Part shown: positions 40,591 to 51,195 of the stretch, in pieces
How the letters are laid out: every line of letters begins with the position of its first letter
How positions within the stretch are numbered: position 1 is the stretch's first letter
Source of the DNA: Rhyacophila brunnea
Lineage: Eukaryota; Arthropoda; Insecta; Trichoptera; Rhyacophilidae
Length of the DNA stretch: 64,000 nt
Assembly (NCBI GenBank): GCA_022495005.1
Contig: JAGYXB010000803.1
Coordinates: 124,001-188,000, forward strand
Direction of reading: 5' to 3'
The notes under the pieces: generated by a model
The model's database searches: none
Told to the model about the DNA's origin: nothing
What the model saw: the letters and a program-made list of their open reading frames with translations, nothing else
Translations under genes and position numbers: made by a program

Positions 40591-41190
40591 TTATTGTTAT
40601 CATCATCGTCATCAGCTGGGGTCAATCCACTGCTAGATGAAGGCCTCCCCAAGCTTCTTCCAACTCTCTCGGTCCTGAGTCGTTCACTGTCACGTATTTC
40701 CGCCGAACTTTACCAGTTCGTCAATCCAGCGGTTTTTAGGGTGACCCTGTGGCCGTTTCGTGCCCCTTGGGTACCACTGGATGACGGTATTTGTCCAGCG
40801 GCCGTCCTCTCGGCGAGCAATGTGCCCCGCCCATCTCCATTTCAGCTGTTTGGCAACGTCTATTACATCGCGTACTCCTGTCTGCTTCCTAACCCATTCG
40901 TCTCTCTTACGGTCCTTTCGCGTGATGCCCAACATACACCTCTCCATGCTTCGCTGTGCGACTTTTAGCCTTTGGAGATATCTCGTGTTGAGGGTCCACG
41001 TCTCGCAGCCATACGTGAGCACGGGTAGCACACATTGGTCGGACACCCTACGCTTAAGACACAATGGTAGGTCACTCTTGAAGATACTATTCAAACGTCC
41101 GAAAGCACTCCATCCCACCTTTGTTCTTCGAGCAATTTCATCGTGCATGCTTCCGTCTATGGACACCTGCTGTCCGAGATAGACAGATAA
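40591..41190 (-). pseudogene. RTE-type LINE, 5'-truncated reverse-transcriptase C-terminus
   Basis: The minus strand encodes 158 codons (41166-40690) with FGRLNSIFKSDLPLCLKRRV, VLPVLTYGCETWTL, RSMERCMLGITRKDR, LKWRWAGHIARREDGRWTN and NRWIDELVKFGG. This is the highly conserved tail of RTE-family reverse transcriptases. The frame breaks after GGNT. It ends in a short CATCATCGTCATCA tract (40600-40613), as RTE elements often end in short tandem repeats. No endonuclease or catalytic RT motif is present. Confidence 0.85.
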
Positions 41191-41543
41191 TCGCTTCCTT
41201 GAATATATTAGTTGTTATTTGTAATTAAGATATTTTTATAATTTTGTATTTATTATGTATCATGGCGCATTGACCAATCGCTGTAATGCCGTAATACTCT
41301 TTTTCTAAATAAATAAATACGCCTTTGCCTGATAACCTCGCATAAAATTAGATCAAATGATATTCACTTGCTTTTTTTTTTTTTTTTTTTTCTTTATTTG
41401 GAAGCAATTGAGCTCTTCTCTGAATGGAAGGCTATTCTGCTTTACAATGGTTTACAAAAGTATACATACATTTTTTTTTTAACGACAGGCATAAATAGTT
41501 ACATTATTAATGATACAGAATTACATTTTTGTTACACTATACA

Positions 41544-44500
41544 CTAGACATTTACGTTACATTTTTGGAGAAGTTCATGTACAATTTTCATAACTGAAAT
41601 ATTTGGTTTTGCCAGGAACGAATTAATCGTAAAAGGAGGGTATAACCTGCATTTCCCCAACTTATTCAATAACACTTCTCTCTCCTGGTCATAGGCATCA
41701 CATTGCCAGACAATGTGGTTAAGATCTTGAGTGGGATGTCCACACTGACACTGAGGGCTATCTACCGCTTTAATTTTGTACAATGATTCGTTGAGACTGT
41801 AATGCCCTGTCCTGCTTCTAGCTATTGTCACTATTACATCTCGCTTTATTTTACAATGTTTACTAAACCAAGTTTTAGGAGATCTACTATAAAAGTTTTG
41901 ATAGTAGTGTGTTCCTTTTTCTTTCCCAAGATTTTCTAAATATTTACCGTTATTTTCGCTCATTGTTTGTTTAAACTGGGCTTTAAAATCTGTGTATGGA
42001 ATTCTTATATTTTCTGATGGGTATTTTACAGATTTTTTTGCCAATTGATCCGCAATTTCATTGCCATTAATTCCTTTATGTGCTGGAATCCAGTATATCT
42101 GTATATTTGTACCGTGTTCGTTACTATTGCTAAATTTGGAAATGTTGGTTTTAATATTAAGAATGTAGTCATTAGTTTTGATGCTGAAATTTGGATTTTC
42201 GAGCGAGTAAATCAGACTTAAGGAGTCAGTGAAAATGTTGATATTTTTATTTTTGTAATTAAGTGCAATTTTAGTGGCTTCGCATAAGGCTAAGCACTCT
42301 GCTGTATAGATGAAAGTGAATCTGTGGACACTTTTGGCAACCGACGTGTTGGATTGGGGGAAGAACACTGCTACACCTACTGAAGGTGAATCGGGAATTT
42401 TGCTTCCATCCGTAAAAATTTGGACTACATTTTGATTGCTAAATTTGGACTTGAATAATAAGTCGGGAGAGTCGGAGTGCGATAGCTCCATTCCTATTTT
42501 TGTATTAGTTAAAACGTTATATATAATATCCCCATATGTATAATTAAAAAAGTTGTAGAAGTCTCTTTTTAAAATCAGATGATCAATACAATTTACAGCT
42601 TGGATACTTTCTTTTAAAATTTGAAATCTCTTCGGAGTACGATCTCGCGTTATAGTTGTTTGTAGAAATCTGTTGACATTGTATCTCGTATTAGAAGTAC
42701 GGTTTGACATACATTTTACCAAGAAGTTTTTACATAGAAATTTAGATCTTTCTTCTAGTAATGTTATCTTGGCTTCGGCAAGTAGTATGTTAGTAGGTGT
42801 ACTTTTTCTTAGGCCAAGAGCCAATCTGATAGCTTGGTTCTGTAGTCGTTCTAACTGTAGCTTTGCTCCTTTATTTTTGGGAAGTAAATATAGCTTCCAT
42901 AGTCCATTATGGATCTGATGTAGCTTTTATAGAAAGTTATTAGAGTGGAAGGGTGTGATCCCCACCAAGTACCTCTGAGGAACTTTATAATGTTGGTGGC
43001 TCTATTGACTTTCTGGGCAATGTAATTGACATGTTTATCAAAAGAAAGCTTGAAGTCAAAATAAATACCTAGAAATTTGGCTGATTCAGTTGATTTAATC
43101 ATCATATCATTCAATTTAATTTGAAATTCTCCCGGCAGTATTTTGTTTTTGTTGAAATGTACGAATACCGTTTTCTCCGGAGATAGATCCAAACCCAGTT
43201 TGGATAGATTATTTCTAATTGTTTCTAGTGCACATTCCATTATATTTTTATCCTGATTGGGGTCTTTAGTTTTAAGGAACAAAGATATATCGTCTGCAAA
43301 TTGGGAGACTGTTATAGCTTTCGGTATATTGCGAACAATGTGGCTAACGTATATAATGTAAAACAGCGGACTTAAAATTCCTCCTTGAGGAACGCCTTTA
43401 TACAGTGTCCTCAGGAGATCTATGTTTGAATTAGTATAGATTAATCTCTCGTAGACAAGAAAAAAACAGAATTTAACGAGTTTAAAGGGGCACCCTATTT
43501 GTGCCAATATTTCAACGAGAATATCTGATTGAACGTTATTGAAGGCTCCAATCACGTCCAAAAAAATACCTAGCGTATGTTTTTTTTTCATTAAAAGATT
43601 CTTCAATATACATTGCAACATTTGTTAGGTTATCCGCACAGGGAAAACCTTTCCTGAATCCGGTTTGTGTATCTGGGATAATTTTTTCTCTTTCCAGCCA
43701 CCAGCGAAATCTATTTGCGACCATGATTTCTAAGATTTTGCAGACACATGAGGTCAGTGCAATAGGTCTTAAGCTATCCAAATTAGGTTTATTAATAAAA
43801 TGTTTAAATATGCTTTTCCATTCGTCAGGGAATTCCATGCTATGAAACATGAGGTTAAAAATGTCAAGGAATATATGTTTTATTGGAGTGGGAAGCATAT
43901 TAATGACTTCATACGTTATCCCGTCCGTTTCAGGTGCGGAATTATGTTGACGAGAATTTAATGCTATGCTGAATTCTATGAAACTAAAGTGAGTGTCGAA
44001 TAGCGTGTTATTTTTGGTAACAGGGAAAATGTTAGGGTTACTTAGAACCCACGGTGGGCATAGTTTTTCAAGAGCAGCTTCAATTTTCTCTTTATTTTGC
44101 ATATTTTGTTCAATACTATCGGGTCTAATTTTTATCCATTTGTTTTTAAAAATTTTTGCTTTTTCCCATGTATACTTAAGGTCTGTACTAAAATTGATGG
44201 TCTCTGCAAATTTTCGAAAGCAGTCACTCTTTTTCTTTTTAAAAGTTTTTTTAGCTATGTCAGCATTCTTTTTGTATTCAATTAAGTCTTTAAAATCTAA
44301 GGTAAATTCCCATTTTTTTAAGGCAGCTTTTCTTTTTCTCTTTACTTTATCACACTCTGAATCCCACCATTCTACTGGATTACTATGGCGAAATTGGGGA
44401 TTATTCCCTTTTTTTGGGGTGCAGTCTATGATTGTTTGTGTGATTTTTTTAATGAGGAATTTATACTGCGAGACTGAACTTAAACTGAGAAAAGAATCTG

Positions 44501-45374
44501 TTTTGAATTCATTAATATTTTCAGCCATTGTATTTTTAAATTTAACCCAATTGGTTTTTTTGGTCTGCAACTTGAAAGTCTTTTTGAAATAAATTGCTTT
44601 TTGTACAGATAAATTAATACGCACTGGATAGTGATCCGATCCCCGGGGGTCTTCATCTATATTTTATACAATCTGTTGTAGAAGATTAGGAGAAGAAAAA
44701 ACTAAATCAATATTTGATTTTGTACCTCGTCGCAGATCAATACGGGTTTTAGTATTATTGTTTAATAAAATTAAGTCGTAATCAGCTAAAGTATAGATGA
44801 TTCTAGAACCATTTATATCATTTCTATTGCAATTCCACGCGACATTGTGGGCATTGAAGTCTCCCACCAATATGGTTTTATCATCTAATAGAGTATTACT
44901 AAAAACTTGATCCCATTCCTGAAGCGACAGATTTGTATTATTTCCGCTATTGCTCGGGGGCCTATAAACTGCAATGATATTAATTTTATCTTTAAGGTTA
45001 GTCAGTGTAATGCCTAAAACTTCAGTGGATATGTTCGGAATGATGAGGTTGTTAATAGCTTTGTAAGCTATAGTATTTCTAATAATGAAAATTATACCTC
45101 CTCCTCTGGCGTACGTCCTGTCTCGCCGAAGCACCATAAAACCTGGGAAGCTAATAACTATGTGAGGAATGGTGTCGTTTAACCATGTTTCCACGCCTAT
45201 AAAAATATCAATTTCATCTAGCATCACTCTAAGCTCCTCTAGTCTATTAAGAATGCTTCTTGTATTCCAGAAAACAATACGTATATCAGATTGAATAAAT
45301 TGGTTAACTTTGTTGCTGGAATTATGCATTATGTTATTGTTCCTCTTGTCCTTCCAACGAACTAATATCTTCAC
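41544..45374 (-). pseudogene. Retrotransposon ORF2: endonuclease, reverse transcriptase and RNase H
   Basis: Endonuclease: IVFWNTRSI, ETWLND, VGDFNAHNVAWN, NIDLVF, then SDHYPV. Reverse transcriptase: QTGFRKGFPCADNL, FLDVIGAF, GVPQGGILSPLFYIIY and FADDISLF. RNase H: FTDGSK, YTAECLAL, FTDSLSL and NEIADQLAK, followed by a Cys/His cluster (CQCGH..HIVWQC). Lesions: an in-frame TAA at 44664-44666 just before the SDH motif, a frameshift in the T run 43580-43588, and another near 42830-42900. Each piece is otherwise well conserved. Confidence 0.92.
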
Positions 45375-46581
45375 TGGAAACTTTTAATTGTGGATTACTG
45401 AGTCTTTTCTTGATCTTTGTTATGCGACTTTTAATGCTGCGTTCTTTTAAATGACTATAGATTTCTGTTAGCATGTTATTAAGAGCTTCTATATCAGTAG
45501 TAAATTCATTAGCAATCATTTCAGTATTGGGATTTCCATGTGTTTTCACAAGGAAACTGAGTAATGTTTCATAATCGATTGGAAATCTATGACGATTACT
45601 TTCAACATGTTCCTTGGCAGGTAACAAAAGTTCATTTGTATCCTCAGTGGATACTTTTTTTCTTTCTTTTTTTGATTTTTTTGGTGTCTGTTGGAGTGCA
45701 GGAATGCGTGAGATTGCATTATTTTTCACTGTATCTTCAAATTCAAATTCTACGCTGCTGATATCAGTTGGACTGGTCAACGGCCTTTTTGAACCGATTG
45801 GCGTATCCTTGTTGATAATAGAGTTGTCCGACTCTATATCTGCGGCTAGTTCATCCTCCTGGAGTGTATTTTTTCTCTCTAACGAAAGAGAGGTTAACAC
45901 TTTTGGTACATTGAGAGAGTCAGGCAATTGTACAGTGTGAGGTTCATTATTTCCAGTTGTTTTACAATATTTGGCCAGATGGCCCTCTTCTTTGTATATA
46001 AAGCATGTCAATTTTTCGGTGGAAAAGTAAATCCAGTACAGGGTATTATCAAAATTTATTTGCATTGACTCTGGCAGTTTAATTGTGTCTTCTGGGTTTA
46101 CATAAACCTGTCTCCGGAAACTTAAAATATGTGCATAGCCCGGTTCGTTAATACCAGCTCTGATGCTTGTAATACGTGAAGTAGTTTTTATGTTTAATTC
46201 GTTGAGTTTTGATTCCAGAACGCTGTGTGGGATTATAGGATACACGTTTGATATTATTATCCTCTTTGATTTGGTGATCAGCGGCCTGATTTCTAGTACG
46301 TGGTTTCCAATTTTAACTGTTTCTTGATTTACTGTTAATTTATCTGCTTGTTCTTCACTACTCAAGTATATACATATTCTTCCCTGGGAAATCCTAGATA
46401 CATATCTTATATGACATGGACCTACCTTATTCCCGATTGACAGTGTATATTCTCGTATAGAGATGCCCTCGATAGCATCTAAAACGATGGCTTGCTCCTT
46501 CTTCGGAAATTGCATTTTTTGAGCAACTGATGCATAAGACATTGTTTGTTGGGTTTCTTTTTGGTGATCCATTGCTAGCAA
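45334..46581 (-). CDS. Retrotransposon ORF1, nucleic-acid-binding protein
   Basis: An intact 415-codon frame, probably the RNA-binding coat of the retrotransposon particle. A conserved-looking N-terminal half is followed by one zinc-knuckle-like motif CFIYKEEGHLAKYC, in which the second Cys of a CCHC knuckle is Tyr. The C-terminal part is charged (KKSKKERKK) with a final helical region. It overlaps ORF2 by 41 nt in a different frame. The substituted zinc ligand suggests this copy's protein may be impaired. Confidence 0.88.
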   Translation of the reverse strand: MLAMDHQKETQQTMSYASVAQKMQFPKKEQAIVLDAIEGISIREYTLSIGNKVGPCHIRYVSRISQGRICIYLSSEEQADKLTVNQETVKIGNHVLEIRPLITKSKRIIISNVYPIIPHSVLESKLNELNIKTTSRITSIRAGINEPGYAHILSFRRQVYVNPEDTIKLPESMQINFDNTLYWIYFSTEKLTCFIYKEEGHLAKYCKTTGNNEPHTVQLPDSLNVPKVLTSLSLERKNTLQEDELAADIESDNSIINKDTPIGSKRPLTSPTDISSVEFEFEDTVKNNAISRIPALQQTPKKSKKERKKVSTEDTNELLLPAKEHVESNRHRFPIDYETLLSFLVKTHGNPNTEMIANEFTTDIEALNNMLTEIYSHLKERSIKSRITKIKKRLSNPQLKVSSEDISSLEGQEEQ

Positions 46582-47053
46582 CGTTGTATTTTTGATTTTT
46601 AATAAGCGCCCCTGTAGTCAGAGACACTTAAATGTAAACAACTTTGTAACAATAATTTATTGTTACGCCGCACGCACAACTGGTTATTATTAATTTGTAA
46701 ACACTCGCTATCTCGTTTGGTGACGTCCGACTGTCGCCGAGCACACGGAACAACTGATATTCACTTGTATTAATATAATGTAGTAATAAATAAATAAATA
46801 GATAAAAATATATGTAAATAATATGTTTTTGGAATATATTATTTCATTTTCATTATAGAGGCGGGATGCAAAGTTATGAAGCGTGTACTCTAGAATTATA
46901 TTAATTATAAAAAAAATATGTACTTTGATCTTTATACTATTGTCGATAGATGAAAAGATTTTGTAATATTTGTCGATAACCACTTGTAATTAAAAGAAAA
47001 ACTATTAAAAATATTATTGAAAAAAAACACTCCACCGTGACAGTGAGGTACAC

Positions 47054-47125
47054 TGCCGTGACCAGGAGTCGAACCTGGGTTACCACGGCCACAACGTGGG
47101 GTCCTAACCACTAGACGATCACGGC
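47054..47125 (-). tRNA. tRNA-His (GTG)
   Basis: 72 nt with a full cloverleaf. The acceptor stem pairs GCCGTGA with TCACGGC. The anticodon stem CCACG/CGTGG encloses loop TTGTGGC, giving anticodon GTG. The T arm is CCAGG-TTCGACT-CCTGG and the discriminator is A. The D arm GTCTAGTGGTTAGGAC matches the A box. A run of T on the coding strand (47020-47027) about 27 nt downstream is a likely polymerase III terminator. The intact fold argues against a SINE head. Confidence 0.95.
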
Positions 47126-47129
47126 TACT

Positions 47130-48180
47130 GGAGTTATAAACATTGCCGATACAATAAACAATTTTAAAGAATTTTATTCAATGCCAAACAGAGCGTGAAA
47201 GGCTGTAACGAGATTGATTTGTAAAAATAAAAAAAAACCTGTAGAAAGTAAAGTATGTGCATACTTTCAAAACGAATGACAATAGTATACAAGTAATGTG
47301 GTAATAAGAGAGTTCACGATTATAATCAAAACTACTGTAAAATAGTTATATTATACTAATCAATTATACCTACACTTATCATACTATAGCGGGACTTGGA
47401 GAAAGGTATTATTAATTCTCACAAATTATATTTTTTGTTATGATTATAACATCTGATTAAACATACCTATATCACTTTTATTATTAACGGCCCACATGCC
47501 CAACGTAGGTCAAAATGGAGCTTTTATGGTATTTTCAAAGCATTAACCTGAAAATTCCTTAAACGTTATAGATAATCTATTTATTTAATTGTGAAGCCTT
47601 ATTAACCTTTGTATTTATTTTAAACATTAATTGATGATTGCATAAAGTATTTTTATTACATAAAATAGTATTCTTTTAAACCTCTCGATCTAATGTTTTA
47701 TAATATACCCAGACATATTTCAGTACATCCATGTGCAGTGGTGTTAAGATTTTTTAGTTTTATTAATTTTTAAACGCATTTATAAAACCATTAGTAAAAT
47801 TTATGTTAACATTATATAATGAAATATTTACGATAAAAAAATATATTTTATAATCTCTGTGATCCCAAATTTGACAAGAATTAGGCATTTTATTATTCAT
47901 AAAATGGGCACGATTAACACGTTTGAAGATAATTCTAAAGATACTGATTATAAGCTATTTCATTCAAATGTGATAAACCTCATAACCATCCTACAAATAA
48001 TGATTGTTTTGTAATAATTATTGACCTAAGAATAAGGTAGTATTTTTTTGAAACACGCCATTTTTATTGGCATTTCCCAGTGGGTAAGCTACAACATACG
48101 GCCGTGGCCATAAATTGACAAACGATAAATGAAGTAGGGAGTAAGATTATGTTAACGGCGTGTTTGAACATGTACCTAGC
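47130..48180. other. Intergenic, no gene seen
   Basis: AT-rich; nothing recognised. Confidence 0.45.
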
Positions 48181-48487
48181 AATTCACATATACGTGTAAT
48201 AATAAAATTGTAGGTATTTAGACGTTATAATGTAATAAAAATACTTGGTACTGTTCGGTTATGAGGAATACAGCGGAAAACACATTTTGAAAATACCCGA
48301 TATACTGGATTATTTGTTAGTTTGGGTTAGGTTAGGTTAGGTTAGGTTAGGTTAACCTAACAAATAATCCAGTAGATCGGCTATTTTCAAAATGCGTTTG
48401 CCACTGTATTCCTCATAACCAAACAGTACCAAATACTTTAATGTTTTTTGGAGCTGTATATGCTGGGGAATCCCTGTATTAAAAATA
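48181..48487. repeat. Older partial copy of the 37-kb repeat, split by the palindromic element
   Basis: 48181-48238 matches about 37080-37145, and 48439-48478 resembles the continuation. The palindromic element interrupts it exactly. This partial copy lies just before the fuller copy at 48488, in the same orientation. Confidence 0.65.
48247..48430. mobile_element. Palindromic foldback MITE with central (TTAGG)n, copy A
   Basis: 184 bp. The arms of about 74 bp are near-perfect inverted repeats starting GGTACTGTTCGGTTATGAGG. The centre has five TTAGG units (48327-48351) followed by TTAACCTAA. A perfect 8-bp duplication AAATACTT flanks it (48239-48246, 48431-48438). Eight-base duplications fit hAT, P, Merlin or MULE-type transposases; the GG start leaves the superfamily open. 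No coding capacity. Confidence 0.9.
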
Positions 48488-49470
48488 AAACTATGCATGA
48501 GCCGTTAAGCCGCAATATTAGTATGTATCTACTTAGTTTTTTGATTGATAATAATTGAATGCACACATATGTGTAATAATAAAATTGTGGGTATTTAGAT
48601 GTTATAATGTAAGAAAAATGTTTTTTGGTGCTATATAAATTCCCCTGTATAAGAAAAACATTGTGTTGAATAAATAGTGCATAGCCTTATTTTCAGTAAA
48701 ACTCAAACATGTGGCTTCAAAATGAAAAATAACTAAATACATATATCATAATTTATTGTCACGCATCCAAACACACAACGAAAAAATAGCATGTGTCAAA
48801 AGATATGCCTGACACGGAATTCGAACCGCATATGCGGATTGAAAAAACGATGTTTTTTTTAAATAAATATAAAAAATAATACAACTCTGAATTTGTCAAA
48901 ATTCTCTTCATTACAATATAAAACACTTAATAAACAAATTTTTAATAATAAATATGACCATAAAATAATATGTAATAATAATATGGGATCCTTTAAGAAA
49001 TTAAAATTCAAATTACAAAAAATTGACTTAAATAAAAAATATTTTTCTTTTTAATCTTTTCAGATACACAATTAGTACAGTTGAAATTGTAAATTATCAA
49101 AAAAAAATCTCAAATTGAAAGTTTCGTATTTTTCCGCTTAACAAAAAATTAATATACATAAAACCCTCAAAACTGTAAAAAAATATTTGCATTTCTCAAT
49201 GTGTAGTTGAAGGAGTAAAGCTCTTTTGCTTTTAAACTACTCATTTTTATAAATATATTCTTTAAATAAAAGTTATACATACATTGTATTAGTAATTATT
49301 TAAATTAATTAGAATTTTTTGATTTTTTAATTTACCAATGGAATCAAAACATGCACGTTCAGATGAATAAGAGGCCTTCAAGATGTGGCTGTATTGATAT
49401 ATGATTAGGATAATATGTTGATTAATACATGCTAGAAAAGAAATATGATTTACAGAAACTTATAATATAC
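48488..49470. repeat. Dispersed repeat of unknown class, copy 2
   Basis: Collinear with 37017-37776 but longer, with a SINE-like block (48785-48830, minus) and a fragment of the TTAA MITE (49036-49140) inserted in the middle. Confidence 0.75.
49036..49140 (+). mobile_element. Fragment of the TTAA-type MITE, right end
   Basis: CTTTTCAGATACACAATTAG to GTATTTTTCCGCTTA matches the right part of the MITE at about 12480-12585. The terminal G-run is missing. Confidence 0.6.
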
Positions 49471-50119
49471 TTGTTAAAAATTTGAAATTTGAAAATTAAT
49501 ATAATATAAATGTTTCTGTGCTAGAGTGTTCCACTAGCTAGATCGATACCTTGTTTATTATTAGTAAACTTGGTCTGTAATCAGTGAATGGTTATTTATT
49601 GACAAATAGTTATACTGAACTAAATGTCTTCAGTAAAGGTTTATATTTTGGAGTTGGCTTTTATTATTATTTCGCAAATTTTTCTTTTTGTGAAAACTAC
49701 GCTCCGTATGAAAATTGGTTTGAGAGTTTGCTAGAAAACTAATAAGTTCCAACTTGCTGGCGAATAAATCAAGACGTTCAACTACATTAAAATTGCAAAA
49801 GACTCTCTAGCGACAGAATTGATAAACTTCCCGAGTTAGTCGGATTAAATTCAGTTTGCAATAAATTTTAACTGTCGCGACATCGACAAATTTATTCGCT
49901 GCATACTTCATTTAAGATAATTTATCACTTTCCAGTTTTCAACTTTCGGGTTCATTTGTATGCAATGAGAACTGAACAATTATTTATTATTTTGTTACAT
50001 ATTGTTAGGTTGATATTCGCCCTTGTCCTCTCCGTAGAGCATACTATTTACACCAAACGATACCAGGACGATACAGACTTCTTGCGTCTTCTCGGGTTAC
50101 ACCAGAATCCTTTACACTG
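49471..50119. other. Intergenic, no gene seen
   Basis: AT-rich; the frame beginning at 49956 runs into the next transposon and is not a gene. Confidence 0.45.
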
Positions 50120-50731
50120 TAGGGGTAGTAAACCTGGTCCCTACCGCCCAGTAGTGGGCGTTCCAGCTTTCATGGTGGGTGGTAGGGGTTTTCAAACATT
50201 TTCATTATGTTTTCATAAAATTCCCCGTGACAATTCAAATTTCAGAAAATATACTATTTGTACGCCCTCGCATAAGTTTAGTTCACGTTACGTAAGTGAA
50301 ACTAAATGGCGCTATAGTGTGACCGCAAACAAAAGATCCTCGTTCCAGAATTCGTTTGTTCCTCACAAAAATTGAGCCAGATATCCAGTATTTAGTTTCG
50401 CAGCATCAGCCTCAGGGATCCCATTAATAATTTAATTTCATCAGACGTCATGCTTTTATGTATGCAAAGATAGATTTAACTACAGTAAGTTGTTTTATGA
50501 AGATTTATTCTGCCAAACATAGCGAAAGTCTGACATGAAGTATTTGGTTAGTAATTATTATTACATGCTTCAACTTGCTGTAACTCTGCTTTATAAATTT
50601 TATAAAATAAGTTACATACTTCCCTACTTTAAAAATCACCATTACTGTGGAACCGGTGGGCGGTTAGAAAATTTTACTACTAACAGAGATACAAAAGTGG
50701 GTGGTAAGTATAAAAAGGTTGACTACCCCTG
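50120..50731 (+). mobile_element. Probable hAT-type non-autonomous element
   Basis: The left end TAGGGGTAGTAAACCTGG is inverted at the right as GGTTGACTACCCCTG, and GTGGGCGGT-like motifs lie near both ends. An 8-bp duplication is not preserved. Confidence 0.55.
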
Positions 50732-50786
50732 CTGTAGATGGTATTTAGTACTCTTTCAGGATGCCGAACTAACATAAAGGTAGACC

Positions 50787-51195
50787 AGCAGGACTATTCT
50801 AACTAGTTAACACGGTAATATGTTTCTGTTATTTTTCTTGATCCAAAATAACAACGACATCACTCGGAGCAATTCCATATACAAGGCGGTTATCTACAAT
50901 AATTGGTATCTCACGGAACTGCATCTTACTTGATTCCAAATACGTCCGATTGGAATCTCTAATTGTATAAAAAATCATCTGGAAACAAGTAAAACGTGTT
51001 AACTGTGTTACTTGACGACATTAATTTGACAGCTCGCGGTTAACGCGGTAATAGGCGGCCGTGTCAAAAAACATCACGCCTTACAGTTAACTTCCCGGGA
51101 TATCTAACTACCTGAATACGACATATTATTATCTTAAACACTTTTTTATTGATTTTGGAGTTAAGGGATATGTTAGAATAGCCTTGAAGTATCAG
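50787..51195 (+). repeat. Diverged direct repeat, copy 1
   Basis: Shares a series of collinear blocks with 52418-52880: GATCCAAAATAACA, CACTCGG, GCGGTTATCTACA, CTTGATTCCAAAT, AGCTCGCGGT, AACATCACGCC, CTGAATACGA and ATTTTGGAGTT. Confidence 0.75.

Larger units (their letters stand above)
41371..46754 (-). mobile_element. Full-length non-LTR retrotransposon with RNase H (I/LOA/R1-like), 5.38 kb
   Basis: It is flanked by a perfect 13-bp duplication TGATATTCACTTG (41358-41370, 46755-46767). The minus-strand 3' end has AATAAAG followed by a 20-nt poly(A) (T run 41372-41391). Order: 5' UTR of about 170 bp, ORF1, ORF2 with AP-type endonuclease, reverse transcriptase and RNase H, then 3' UTR. The RNase H domain points to the I/LOA/R1 superfamily rather than RTE or CR1. 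Complete length with only three ORF2 lesions implies recent insertion. Confidence 0.93.

Noticed and set aside
40594..41182. Plus-strand frames over the RTE fragment
   Set aside because: Antisense of the RTE tail, whose minus-strand translation carries the family motifs.
43993..44592. 199-codon plus-strand frame across the retrotransposon
   Set aside because: Phe/Leu-rich antisense of the Lys-rich ORF2; no independent motifs.
47054..47125. SINE head in place of a tRNA gene
   Set aside because: All stems pair, the anticodon loop is intact, and no SINE body or A-tail follows.
48327..48351. True telomere or chromosome end
   Set aside because: Only five TTAGG units, enclosed by inverted arms and an 8-bp duplication, with unique sequence on both sides.
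49956..50375. 139-codon frame as a gene
   Set aside because: It crosses the left end of a hAT-like element, and its composition and lack of motifs suggest chance.
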